Assembly (NCBI GenBank): GCA_028753945.1
Contig: JAPNXP010000004.1
Coordinates: forward strand, 3,720,001 to 3,784,000
Direction: 5' to 3'
Length of the DNA: 64,000 bases
From: Hexactinellida sp. DTS-2022
Lineage: Eukaryota; Porifera; Hexactinellida
Positions 32,423 through 42,815 of this stretch are shown here, one piece after another. The translations under genes were made by a program, and so were the position numbers. Within the stretch, counting starts at the first letter, position 1; each line of letters begins with the position of its first letter. The notes under the pieces were generated by a model, which worked only from the letters and a program-made list of their open reading frames with translations, made no database searches and had not been told where the DNA came from.

Positions 32423-32719
32423 TATTAATTGTAATTATAAAAGTAAGGACTGAATTCATTTGATGGATATGTATATTGCAGAGAAATAACAGATGATATT
32501 CATTAACTTGTAACAGAACTAGAAATATCGTTAAGTAGATATGTATTATTTATATCTTTTTGTTCGAATAGATAATTTTGACAATCCTTTATGTCGATTT
32601 GGTTTCCTACAATTACCAATCCCTGTAACATCTCTATAATAAAGTGTTAAGTAAACAAATAGGCTGTTAATAATCTATCTAACGTTACTCGAATATCAAA
32701 ACTTAATCCATTAAATTAA
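32423..32719. other. Spacer between divergent reading frames
   Basis: AT-rich sequence upstream of the 922-aa ORF (minus) and of a 53-aa ORF (plus). It contains a TATAA-like TTTTATAATTA at 32,432-32,444 on the minus strand, the only promoter-like hint, and it is weak. Confidence 0.3.
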
Positions 32720-32881
32720 ATGGATATTGGGACTCTTTTTGCTAAAGCTCTTACGGAGCTCAACATTACAATTCAAGAATTGGAACAAGTTGGTTATAGT
32801 AATGGAGAAAGTCCGTTTGGAAAAATCGCTCGTGAATTTTTGATAAAAATACCCGAAGGATCGACTCCTCCTTTATGTTAA
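32720..32881 (+). CDS. Small ORF of 53 aa, unrecognised
   Basis: ATG to TAA, beginning MDIGTLFAKALTELNITIQE and ending IPEGSTPPLC. Composition is protein-like and helical, denser in coding character than neighbouring AT-rich sequence. It may be a first exon or N-terminal remnant of the decayed transposase that follows on the same strand, or an independent small gene. Confidence 0.35.
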   Translation: MDIGTLFAKALTELNITIQELEQVGYSNGESPFGKIAREFLIKIPEGSTPPLC

Positions 32882-32993
32882 TTTCAAGCAAAATAGGAAT
32901 GGTTTAAACTTTAAAGGATCAATTAATATCGTCAGCAGATCTTATGAATCGAGACAAAATCAAGAATTTATACACTCCAAATCAAGAATTGTA

Positions 32994-35530
32994 ATGAGAA
33001 CGATACACTTAAATAACAAATTTCAAATAAGCACCGACGAGGAAATAATCAGCCCAAGTTGTCCGGAAGATGAAGTAGTGAGCGTATTAAATCTTGATTT
33101 TGGAAACGAATCCTCATTACCTTGCAATACTACAACTAGTAACAATATCATAAACTCTAATCCTCCTGTAGCAATCAAACTATTTTCATTCCAATTAACT
33201 GCTGAAGAATGGAAAATTATAAAACCCATAAAAGAAAGAAAATGCCTCACTCCAAGTTGGTGTAATATTTTTGCATCTAAAATTGCCAACTACAATCCAC
33301 TCTGTGCATTTAATTTTTACTACAATCACATCTCCTATATCACAAGCATTAAGCGAAATTGCCAATACTTTTAGGGAAGAGGACGCTGAAATTTCAACCT
33401 GTCAGACGACCATAAAGATTTCTATTTCCAAGAAGGAAACCACGAAAGGTAACCCAAAGTAAATGTCACAACTTATGGTGAGTTATGTCATTTGAATAAT
33501 GAAAAGTTTTACTCTAGACCTCTCGGGAGAAAAATGAACAGAGGCAGCAAAAACGATTGCGAATATTGGTGTAGATAATTACTAATATCAACAATTTCAG
33601 AACGTACAAACTAGTCCGATTAGTTCTGGTAACCTTTCGAATTTATATCCAACCGAGGTGCTTTTCATACATTCTGAATATAAAAATAGAGAAATAATAT
33701 CCGTTGATCCTTCAACTGAAATTTACTACTATACCATGGTCACTCTAAAACAGCCGATTTACAAAGCATGTATATACTAACCAGCCAAAAGTATTTGAAC
33801 AATAGGAATTTTAATGCAGACACAATATTCGCTGTTTAAACTACTCTGAAATGACTATAAATATCTTACTATAGTTATAAATTCAAAGATATTGTGATTT
33901 CAAGTCATTTTAGCCAATATTCATTAAGTGGCATAAGTGTCTCTGCCCCGTACCACTTGTGGCACAAGTGGCACAAATGGGAATGTGGCTGTATCTCAGT
34001 AGAAAATAATCGTAATGATTTGAAATTATGCAATAAGAGTAATTCTGCCATGTGGAATTCAAATCTGCAATCAGAACTTGTATATTATAATAGCATCTCA
34101 TTGATCAGAAATTTATATTTAATTTGCTAATTATATAGTTAACATTAATGAGTTTATCACCTCCATAAAAATGTAAATCCAAAAATTTCGATATATTATT
34201 ATCTTCACGTATCCTTTTATCAAAATTGCCATATTGAAACATCTACTAATGTTATTATGCTGTAAATGCTTTAATTTATGAATACAAATTATTGATGTAC
34301 GAATACTTTTGGCCGTCTAGTGTACATTTGGCTATATTCAGGATATTTCCAATACTGAAAGTCAACTTAATGTTCTTGTAAAATATTGTAGGAAAAATAA
34401 ATTTCCAGAAAATATACATTGATGCCACTGGTTCATTTGTATCTCCAAAAACATAGCTGAAAAAGGATATACTATTATGCTATCATAAAATATCATGAAG
34501 TAAATGGCCCAATACCAGTATGTGAAATGTTGACATCCGACCAAACAACGCCAAATCTAACATACTTTTTTAGAAATTTGCATATATCGATAAAGTGCGC
34601 AAAGAAAATTAATTTAGTTTCTTTGCGCACATTCAACTTGCCAAGTATTCAATAAAACAGATATTGTTGGATATTTAGAACTGAGTTGGAAAGCATTGAA
34701 TTCAAAAGAAGATTTTCTCTTAACCACTATAATTCACTTCTATTGGCACACGTTCTTCACCGATTTAGTGGGAACCTCAGAGAAATAAATTTCTCATCTT
34801 AAAAAAATTTCAATTTGCCATTTCCTGTTTTGCAAAATAAAAAAATTGCACAATGCACATCAATCAATAAAGGTATGGAAATCTTGCAACTTATTTGTAT
34901 AATTTTTACTACACCTACAAAAGAATCAGATGCATAAATGCACTAATCAAGATGGATAAATTTATGGAATCAATTAATCAAGCTGAAATCGATATTGTTG
35001 AAAATGCTGAAATAAATACTTCCATATTTTCTGAAACAAATGTATCAAATATCATCCGCGAACAATCTACGTTTTATAATTATTTCATTCAAGTTGCGAA
35101 AACGTTTGACCATAATCTGTGTTCTCCAGTTCTTACAACAACCAATCCTCATTACAGTCCAGATTTATAACTTTCATACTAAAAAGATATCATTTTCTTT
35201 CTGGAGCGGACGCATATTAGCTCTATCTCTGAACACTCAGTGGCTGCACAATATACAGACAAAAGAGACTAACTCTGTTATTGAATCATGGATGGGAATC
35301 GTCAAACAAAATATATTAACACAAAGGTTACACCTATGTCCAGGGGAATTTTTTACGAAAAATGCACGTTAACATTTCGCAGCGCCTCTCTGGAATATTA
35401 TTAAATATTTCAAAAAGCTCTAAACAAAGACGGAAGAGGAATCAAGCAGATTCAGAAGAAGCTGTTGAGGTTTGGAAACCAAAGAAAAAGAAAGGAAACT
35501 ATTACAAAATCCCTATGCTTGGTTAAAATT
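32994..35530 (+). pseudogene. Decayed DDE-type DNA transposase
   Basis: Protein-like stretches in order along the plus strand: an N-terminal block (LTAEEWKIIKPIKERKCLTP, then SWCNIFASKI), SGNLSNLYPTEVLFIHSEYK at 33,625-33,690, a core block IHIDATGSF near 34,420 followed in a shifted frame by YYYAIIKYHEVNGPIPVCEM, and a C-terminal block SNSVIE-like (KETNSVIESWMGIVKQNIL) near 35,265-35,325. The order and motifs (D-x-T-G-S/T; YYA.V; N..VE.W..IVK) recall a transposase group common in invertebrate genomes. Several stops and frame changes show it is dead. Superfamily not named with confidence. Confidence 0.5.
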
Positions 35531-35919
35531 CTAATTCCCAGAATTCTAAATCGTTCCAACTTTCTCAAATAATACTAAAGACAATAAATCAGTAAGAGAT
35601 TTTAGTTTAAAATAACAATTCCAATTAAACATTATTTAACTGGAAAATTAAGAGTTTGGATTCAAATATATATACGATTCAGATTCTGCTTATGAATACC
35701 ATAATTATGAGGAGTATAGTACAAGTAATTGCTATTCTCATTCAATTTGGATGACAAATTGAACGAATTTCAAAGAAAACTAATTTAAAATCTTTAATTA
35801 AGTTAAGTTAACCCTAATCGTGTCTCCAAATAAAAAGTGGTTCAAAGAATTAGGGTTGACAATTTTAAGATCATCAACCGCTATTGTCGAAAAGTGGATG
35901 GTTGGGTTCAGAGGGAACG

Positions 35920-36085
35920 CGGAATTTGACAAGGAATAAGTAGGAATTTAGCCAATACACAAAATAGGATTTTGACCAACGCACGAAATAGGAATTTGGC
36001 CAACTGTTTGTTCTAAGTAGGAATTTGACCAACACAAGAAATAGGAATTTGGCCCATGAATAATAGGAATTTACCAATTCATAAA
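35920..36085 (+). repeat. Minisatellite, ~20-bp unit AAATAGGAATTTGGCCAA
   Basis: About seven imperfect copies of (A)AATAGGAATTTGGCCAAC with variable spacers. The ORF through it (YFVRWSKSYFVYWLNSYLF) is a repeat artefact. Confidence 0.75.
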
Positions 36086-36248
36086 GCAGGGAGTAGTTTT
36101 TACCCGTTGCAAAGTTGATTGAACTCTTTTAATTCATTATAAGATATATTTATTGATTAGAATGGAAAACTATTACAAGATAAGTGATAAGAAAATAAGT
36201 AAATATAGGAAGTAGAAGTTTAGTGATAGTATAGTGAATAATGAAATT

Positions 36249-36527
36249 TTACGTAAATATCTCCATAATTGTATTTATTGGAGTACGACAAATTGGACAA
36301 GGTTTTTCTTCATTGAGAAAATGCTGTCCACAGTTATTACACAAATTTTCGTGTCCACAAGGAACCAATGCGAATGAACGTTCCTTGGTTTGGCAACAAA
36401 TTAAGCAGTCGCTTGGTAAACTTTCTTCTTCGTTACTATACATATCTTCCATCTCAACCGTGTATTGTGAATAATCTTCGGGAATATTTTTACCCTTTCG
36501 TCCATTAGTAAGTGAGACAGCAGTCAA
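36249..36527 (-). CDS. RING-finger (C3HC4) segment of the MULE protein
   Basis: 92 codons, intact. Cys/His spacing: C-L-I-C, then C-G-H-E, C-N-N-C, C-P-I-C, giving the eight zinc ligands of a RING like those of IAP-type ubiquitin ligases. The acidic lead-in (YTVEMEDMYSNEEESLPSD) precedes it. It follows the transposase C-terminus with a stop in between as the sequence stands, so it could be the transposon's own domain or an adjacent fused host RING. Confidence 0.75.
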   Translation of the reverse strand: MTAVSLTNGRKGKNIPEDYSQYTVEMEDMYSNEEESLPSDCLICCQTKERSFALVPCGHENLCNNCGQHFLNEEKPCPICRTPINTIMEIFT

Positions 36528-37202
36528 ATATTGTTCTGTTGAAGATATTCCATTCTATAACTTTTCTTTATATTCCTCCCTCCGTTTTGCTTTTTCGATG
36601 ATATTTCTTTTTGTAGGTCTTGTTATTTGGAGATCATTCTCTAGCCTCATATATTCAGAAGCAAAATCAGTAATTACCTTCGATAACTCGGTTAAAAATC
36701 TCCATACATTGGGATGATGCACTTTGATACTCGATTTCAATGATTTGTGGAACGACTCACAGCCATTGTTTGTAGCAATCTTAGATGAATAGACAGACAA
36801 ATCATTTTCTCCCAATATCCAAGTTTTTTTAATGTATTTCTTCAATTTATTGACAAGTTCCTTATCAGTACCACATAGTTCAAATACTTGTGCCTCTAAT
36901 ACAGAAAAGTGCTCGTGATTTCGCTTTGTGGTATAGAGGCAAAGCCATTAGCTTTCTCAACCAATCGGCATATATTTCTTCTGTTTTGTATAATTTTCCC
37001 AGGCCTAGTATTTGAGTTTTTTTCCAAATTGCCTGTGTGAAATGGAACCAGCATCCTATCATTTTCATTTCCGGAAAAAGATACCTAAATGCGTTCCTGG
37101 GGGCTTTTTCAAAATCACTCACCGCTACCTTTGGACTAATCCAGGATTGAGGTCGAGTAATTTCAAAATTACTGCTAAATATAGCCCTTCAGTGTTCTTT
37201 TG

Positions 37203-39015
37203 GGGGACGCTGCATTAGGTCGAATTATTATGTTGGCATTAGGTCGAATTATTATGTTGGCATTAGGTCGAATTTCATGTGTTGGCATTAGGTCGAATTT
37301 AAAATGTATGCATTAGGTCGAATTAAAATGTATGCATTAGCCATTAGGTCGAATTTCATGTGCTGGCATTAGGTCGAATTTCATGTGTTGGCATTAGGTC
37401 GAATTCCATTGTTTACATTGAGTCGAATAATAGTTGTATGTAGTAGGTTTCGTACAAATGTCTTACTTTGTTACTTAATAATAACAATTTTGGTGTTTAA
37501 TCAATAATAAAACAGTTCTTATTGTTCATTTATTATAAATTGCATGATGATTATATTATGTACATTATTGTTAACTTACGTCATGGACTATTCACTCGAC
37601 CAATACAAACGTAAGGTAACCGGGCGATTCGGCCTAGGTGAATTCGGCCTACAGTATTTAGGCTAACTCGGCCTGTGAGTGAATTCGGCCTACGGTATTT
37701 TCAAACAGATTTTCCAGTTATTTTAATTGTCAGAAAAACTATAGTATTATTCTATTAATTTCTTAGTTACTGTGTCTTTGGAGACATATCCCAGACAGCT
37801 TCGTCAGCAGCATGCTGGTCTTGATTTCTCCCTTCTCATACTGTTTCCAGAGGCAGCTGAGGGCTCCCTGTATCTTTATTGTACCCTTCCTCTGCTGTCT
37901 GCGAAGCTTGTCTTCAGTGATCAGCTGCTTCTGAAGAGGACTAGCTTAGCTTCACTGTGGAGCAGATGAATCAGGAGGTAGAGCTGGAGGTTCCCTCTTT
38001 GGGCCTTCATGTTGAGCCGGTTGTGCCAGCCCTCTACATCATTGTTCGTTCGGATGTATCTCTTGTAGACACACCAGTCTTCTGGAGACCACTGTCCCTG
38101 GATCCACGTGGAGCGAACATAATCCACCGAGGACGAAGCTGGTCATTGGTCACCAAATAAAACCTCAGGTCAGTGTGGTCTGCAGGGCGGTTGGCATGTC
38201 TGTGTCTGTTTGCTGCCCGAGCTAAGGTCACAGGGTTGCTTCGGCTCCCATATGGCATTTCTGGAGTCAGCTCTTCAGCCATAACTTCCTCCACAGTTGA
38301 CTGGGCTGACTTGAAGTAGTTTGCCTTCACTAAACGGACCGTCTTCTTCCTAACTTTCAATTTATCTGCAATTCCTGGCTGTCCTGTTCACGGCCCTTAG
38401 AGAAGATTTCACTCTCCTGCACCACTGTTGCACCACATCTTTTGCTACACTGCCACTGTATTTTGCAAGGCTGTCGGGATGTGCCCTTCTCTGCGTAGGA
38501 GTATCCATATGAGTCACACAGGAGTGTTTCTCCACGCTCACTACAACCGTCGATGATCTCATCGCTAGCTCAGCAACTATACTAATAGTGTCTGCATCTG
38601 GGCCTTCTTCTAAATTCACAGGATATGATTCTGACTCTGGATCCTCTACTCGCTGTGCACCAAAGTCTTCAGACACTTGGGTGATTCCAGCAATAATATC
38701 TCATCACATTTTACAACACATACCTAATATAACTTGATTTCATATTTCACATTAAACTTTCAATTCTCACATTTATTTAGAAATTAATCACTTACCCCTA
38801 CTGAATAAGACAATTGAAATTCGACCTAATGCCAACACATGGAATTCGACCTAATGCCAACACATGAAATTCGACCTAATGCCAACACATGAAATTCGAC
38901 CTAATGCCAACACATGAAATTCGACCTAATGCATACATTTTAAATTCGACCTAATGCCAACACATGAAATTCGACCTAATTCCAACACCATAATTCGACC
39001 TAATGCAAGCGCCCC
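37203..39015 (-). mobile_element. 1813-bp MULE-type element inserted in the RING-MULE gene
   Basis: Ends GGGGACGCTGCATTAGG and CCTAATGCAAGCGCCCC, flanked by a perfect 8-bp duplication TTCTTTTG (37,195-37,202 and 39,016-39,023). Both ends are built from tandem copies of a ~26-bp unit (GGCATTAGGTCGAATTTCAT), about nine on each side, in inverted orientation. Inside, on the minus strand, are remnants of another MULE transposase: an N-terminal piece (NPVTLARAANRHRHANRPAD) joined to a C-terminal piece (YVRSTWIQGQWSPEDW; RTNNDVEGWHNRLN) with the catalytic core missing. It is therefore an internally deleted, non-autonomous element. Confidence 0.88.
37921..38676 (-). pseudogene. Internally deleted MULE transposase inside the 1.8-kb element
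   Basis: 38,676-38,362 is an unrecognised acidic ORF (VEDPESESYPVNLEEGPDAD). 38,360-38,130 carries the family's RAANRHRHANRPADHTDL motif. 38,127-37,921 carries WIQGQWSPEDWCVYKRYIRT and NNDVEGWHNRLN. The join between the last two happens within a few codons in different frames, consistent with an internal deletion that removed the DDE core. Confidence 0.65.
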
Positions 39016-39641
39016 TTCTTTTGCATTAAAACGTATATAGCAGGGATACAGTGCCCACGAAATGGAACGAATATTGTGAAGAGTTGATAAAAGATAGACG
39101 GGACGGTGTACAAACTGCCATCAAATTGTATAATGTTAGCATTACTCGTTTCATGAGCATGAAGTCTGCTGCTAAAATGACTGCCACTGCACCATCATGA
39201 TTAACAGTTCCCCGATACAAATGTGTAAATGGAGAAGCAACAAAAGTTTGGAAAAATCTTCTGCATCAAGTAAACATCTCCTTCTTTTGCACATACTGCT
39301 TTCAATTTGCTGAAATGATATCATATTTTTCAGAGGATCTTCTCGACAGGTTTCATTAAAAGCTTCACGCAGTCTCTCAGAAGAAGTTTCGGCTGCCCGT
39401 TTCAACTTATTTCTCAATGGATATACACCACGTTTATACGCTTCCTCTCCATGATCATGCGCAGATGTAGTGATAAGGGAGTTAGTAAAATTATCAATTT
39501 TAGCATATCCTGGACAACAAAAACTTCTGTTAAGTGTACATCTTACATATGTAAATTGCTGAGAAGTCCTCACTTTAACGTACAGAAAACCTCTGATAAA
39601 TAATTGAAAGAATTTAACTTCTTGCCTTCAACCAAAGTGAC

Positions 39642-40330
39642 TTGCATTTGAATGTTTTAATGAATATGTTCAAGTACGAATACTACTTAAAACTCAAAAC
39701 ACAGAAACCATCAATTTTGAAGAAGACAAAACATGTGAATCCGTTAAGTGATGGTAATATAACAGTAATGCGTCAAATAAAAACAATAGTTGTAGATGGT
39801 AAAGTATTGCTTATAGATAGCTTATTCATCCAAGGTTAGCATCCACCTGGAAGAACAAATCACTTCAATATTTCTCTCTCCTGGTGATCAATTCATTCTT
39901 GATATCCTCAATGTTGATCAACAAACTGATACTTCTTCTTATGCTCCATACGCAATAGCCTTTGCCTATCATACGTGTGTTGGAGATGAAGTTAGTCAAA
40001 TGAACTTTGATTATTCAAAACTACGTGAACACATCGAGACCTGCCTACTCTTCAGTGGCGGCGCCAGGATTCCAGCTCTGGGGGGGCTGAAAAATATTAG
40101 GAAGGCCACAAATTTAATTAAATCTCCGCCAGTGTTGGAAATATATATTTCAGCCTATACATAACTCAATATCATACCTTTGTGCCCCCCCTCAGAGGGG
40201 GGCACATAAAATTCAAGGGGGGGCTTAAACCCCCCTGGCCCCCCCCTGGCGCCGCCACTGCTACTCTTTGGTAATTCTCAAGCTTTCGTCATATAAAAAC
40301 AATTAGAAACAGAATAATGCACGAATAGGA
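39642..40330 (+). pseudogene. Transposon-derived protease-like fragment (Ulp1/C48-like)
   Basis: IVVDGKVLLIDSLF at about 39,790-39,835 resembles the 'V.LYDSL' strand of Ulp1-like cysteine protease domains carried by transposons. 39,845-40,050 reads EEQITSIFLSPGDQFILDIL and APYAIAFAYHTCVGDEVSQM, then FDYSKLREHIETCLLF, like the family's 'DCGLFAIAFA...R.HL..C' end, with the catalytic Asp-Cys-Gly replaced. A MITE splits it; the frame resumes after 40,268 (CLLFGNSQAFVI). Dead fragment, moderate confidence in the family. Confidence 0.4.
40053..40260. mobile_element. hAT-type MITE (CAGTGGCGGCGCCAGG ends)
   Basis: 208 bp. Ends CAGTGGCGGCGCCAGGATT and CCTGGCGCCGCCACTG, with a perfect 8-bp duplication CTACTCTT on both sides. 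G- and C-tracts flank the interior (GGGGGGGCTG; CCCCCCTGGCC). Inserted in the protease-like fragment. Confidence 0.88.
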
Positions 40331-40700
40331 TATTGAAACAGCGACATGCTGCCACCGAACTGTAAATTTCGAAAATCTCATCCAATGTGATGAGTGAAAC
40401 ATTTAAACTTTAAAGTGCGAAAATTTCAAATCTATTTCAGAAACTCCCACAAAATTCTAATGTCAATCATGTACGAATGCAGAAACAGTTTTAGGGACTA
40501 ATATATTAGATTACACATGTTATCTATACTGGTGCAGTCCAAATGCGTTTCAACGCCAAACGCGTTTAGCGCATTTTAGTTCAGCAAAACGCGTTTGGCG
40601 TGTTTATATACGCTATTCGCGTTTTTTAGTTATTTCATTAATGCTAATTATATTATTCACAAACAAACAGAGTATCTAATTAACATATACTACCTATATA

Positions 40701-40887
40701 CAGTTCAAACCGGTTTTTCTAACCATTTCTTTTCAGATAAAAATAGTAAGAAAAAACCGATAGTTAGAAAAAACCGATGGAAAATATACATTATAGTTGG
40801 AATTCCTTACAAAAGATTGCATTACTAATAGTTAGAATAAACCGATAAGTTAGAATAATCCGAGTTAGAATAAACCGGTTTCGACTG
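40701..40887. mobile_element. TA-flanked MITE (CAGTTCAAACCGGTTT ends)
   Basis: 187 bp between TA dinucleotides. Ends CAGTTCAAACCGGTTTTTCT and AATAAACCGGTTTCGACTG. Inner motif GTTAGAAAAAACCGAT repeated. It sits just before TTTGTTTGTATGTTCC of a Helitron-like copy. Confidence 0.8.
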
Positions 40888-40889
40888 TA

Positions 40890-41104
40890 TTTGTTTGTAT
40901 GTTCCGAGTTGATTGAAGAAAGTGGATTTCTCACACCTCGACAAGTTATGACGTCATTGACTCATTGTCACATTTAGAGAATACTGAAAAGTCACTTAAT
41001 CGCACAATGTTGGAAGTGCATAAACCACACATCAAACGCGAAGCGGTTGATGTGTGGTTGTGTTCTGCCGCGAAGCGACCTAGCAAGCGAACGCGGGCTA
41101 GTTA
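40890..41104 (+). mobile_element. Helitron-like copy H2, internally deleted
   Basis: Shares with H1 the phrases TGTTCCGAGTTGATTGAAG, CACACCTCGACAAGTTATGA and the 3' hairpins AACGCGAAGCGGTTGATG and CCGCGAAGCGACC, ending GGGCTAGTTAG. About 300 bp of the family's middle part is missing. Confidence 0.55.
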
Positions 41105-41115
41105 GTGATTAAATC

Positions 41116-41298
41116 ATGTCGTTATCAATCGAAACATGCTTTACCGAAATAATCTCCGATTTGGAAGCTTGCTTCCCTCAAACCGCGACAATCGACGACT
41201 CGTCAACTATTTATCGCACATACAGATTGAAATGTGTTAAATTATTAGGTTTCTGTATAAGGTTCAATAATGAAAGCGGGGCTCAGTGCTCAATATGA
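41116..41298 (+). CDS. Short ORF of 60 aa next to a Helitron-like end
   Basis: MSLSIETCFTEIISDLEACF ... RTYRLKCVKLLGFCIRFNNE. The coding look is better than background (few Asn/Lys runs, balanced codons), but no family is recognised. It starts 12 bp after the Helitron-like 3' end, so it may be a captured or flanking gene fragment. Confidence 0.25.
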   Translation: MSLSIETCFTEIISDLEACFPQTATIDDSSTIYRTYRLKCVKLLGFCIRFNNESGAQCSI

Positions 41299-41354
41299 GC
41301 GCTTCAGGGAAAAAAGTTAAAATCACTGATACCCACATATCTTGAAAAATGGTT

Positions 41355-41645
41355 AAGAATGATACAAGACTAATACAGACTGATACAAGATTGATACAGA
41401 CTGATACAAGAGTGATATAGGTGATACAGACTGATACAAGGTGATAGAGACTAATACAAGGTGATACAAGATGATATAACACTGATATAAGGTGATACAG
41501 ACTGATACAACTAGATACAGACTGATACAAGGAACTACAGACTGATACAACGTGATATAGACTGATACAACATGATACAGGCTTATGAATGTGAATTTGA
41601 ATTTGAATTTGAATTTGAATGTGAATGTCGAATGTCGAATATCCA
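41355..41645 (-). repeat. Minisatellite GATACAGACTGATACAAG followed by (GAATTT)n
   Basis: 41,355-41,580 is a run of 10-20-bp units around GATACAGACTGATACAAG. 41,583-41,640 is GAATTTGAATTT. The long ORF reading SLYHLVSPCISLYHLVSVCI on the minus strand is created by the repeat. Confidence 0.85.
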
Positions 41646-41649
41646 GCTA

Positions 41650-42765
41650 AGTTAGATTTCAACGGGCATAATAGCCTATTAATAGGTAAACAAGTATGGT
41701 GAACACGATATTCGCATTTATAAATGTGTGATATGAATATTATTTATTGTTGTTATTTACACAAATAGGTGAACAAATTCATGAAAATTCAAGATTAACC
41801 TAGAGACTAACTTTCAAATGTTGGATTATGTAAGCAAGTATACTGATTACGAGTTCAATTTTTTCAAAAAAATTGTAGATATTTATTAAGTATTTAGATT
41901 TTTAAAACATTTAGAAAAAAGCGAGACCGCGTAGCAGTTGAGTTATCTGCCGCGAAGCGACCGATAACTCAACCGCATGTTGGTACATGACAAAAACATT
42001 CGTTTGTATATTCCGAGTTGATTTGAGAAACTGGAGTCAGGAGGGTTCGATTCTTTCGAAATCTGATTTTTGGCATTTAGGGGTAACTTTTGTGGCAATG
42101 CGGAAATGGTTCGACTCAGGGTGTTATCCAGGCGGCTGGGCGCTCCTAAAGGAGCGTGATTTGGCGGAATATTTATCTAGGCGTACAAAAATCAAGTCTA
42201 GGTCTACAATATCGAGAGGTGCTCCCATAGACTTAATACAAGATGACTAATCTAGGCGTACAGAATGAAAACTTAACGAGCTCAAACTAAATCTAGGAGC
42301 GCGGTAAATTTTTCCTGGATGAAAGCCTGGTTCGACTTATTAAAATTGGAAACAATTCGAACCAAATAGGACTTTCCGTATAGTATTGTTGGACCAAGGA
42401 TTCAAGCTGTGGTTTTTTATATCCAACTTTTAAAACACTATAAATTCGAACTATTTCCAGTTTTTATCTTTCGAAACTATTTCCACCATACCAGGCGCCT
42501 GGCCCCCGACAACAAGTTAAGGTTTCCACTGAAAATTTCCAAATCCTAGCAAATTTATGATGTCATTGATACATTGAAAAGAAATATTTAACTAATGGTG
42601 CGAATCAGATCATCAATATGGCTACCCATTACCGCATGATGACGAATCATTAAAATATAATATTATTAAAATTTGAATATTTTATTCCCATTTACGCGAT
42701 TATTTGCTTTAGAAATATCAAACCACAAAAGTTGCACACTAGCAAGCGAAGCGCGCTTATAGTAT
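41650..42765 (+). mobile_element. Helitron-like fragments including copy H3
   Basis: 41,660-41,990 carries the GTAAACAAGTAT..GAACACGA block also seen at 6.1-6.4 kb, ending in CCGCGAAGCGACCGATAACT. 42,000-42,760 is a diverged H-family copy (TTGTATATTCCGAGTTGATT; GGCATTTAGGGGTAACTTTT) whose middle holds about 400 bp of other sequence. It ends CACTAGCAAGCGAAGCGCGC. Confidence 0.5.
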
Positions 42766-42815
42766 TGAAATATAGTCAGAATCACAATAAATTATAAAGT
42801 TATACAGTCCACATC

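Larger units (their letters stand above)
36249..39600 (-). mobile_element. Broken MULE transposase with FLYWCH-like N-terminus and C-terminal RING finger
   Basis: Read on the minus strand. 39,573-39,220 encodes a FLYWCH-like zinc region (YVRCTLNRSFCCPGYAKIDN, AHDHGEEA) and the segment RNKLKRAAETSSERLREAFN. 39,150-39,024 encodes the MULE core (FDGSLYTVPSIFYQLFTIF; IPAIYVLM). After the inserted element, 37,194-36,880 continues with LKLLDLNPG, VAVSDFEKAPRNAFRYLFPE and IGCWFHFTQAIWKK. 36,845-36,555 follows with ATNNGCESFHKSLKSSIKVH. 36,527-36,249 is a C3HC4 RING (CLICCQTKERSFALVPCGHE, LCNNCG, CPICRTPI). The transposase core spans both sides of the insert, confirming one original gene. It carries an insertion plus at least one frame change and several stops, so it is inactive. 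Ends of the whole element were not identified. Confidence 0.8.

Noticed and set aside
33894-34130. Plus-strand ORF with CGCISVENNR as a separate gene
   Set aside because: It lies between blocks of the decayed transposase and adds no recognisable domain.
37012-37218. 68-aa plus-strand ORF with MSFFPNCLCEMEP
   Set aside because: Antisense shadow of the MULE core (minus-strand DFEKA..GCWFHFTQ).
41264-41662. 132-aa ORF rich in Ser-Leu-Tyr-His-Leu-Val
   Set aside because: Produced by the GATACAGACTGATACAAG minisatellite; the unit length preserves the frame.
42040-42120. GGTTCGATTC and GGTTCGACTC motifs resembling a tRNA B box
   Set aside because: No A box, acceptor stem or cloverleaf could be placed around them.
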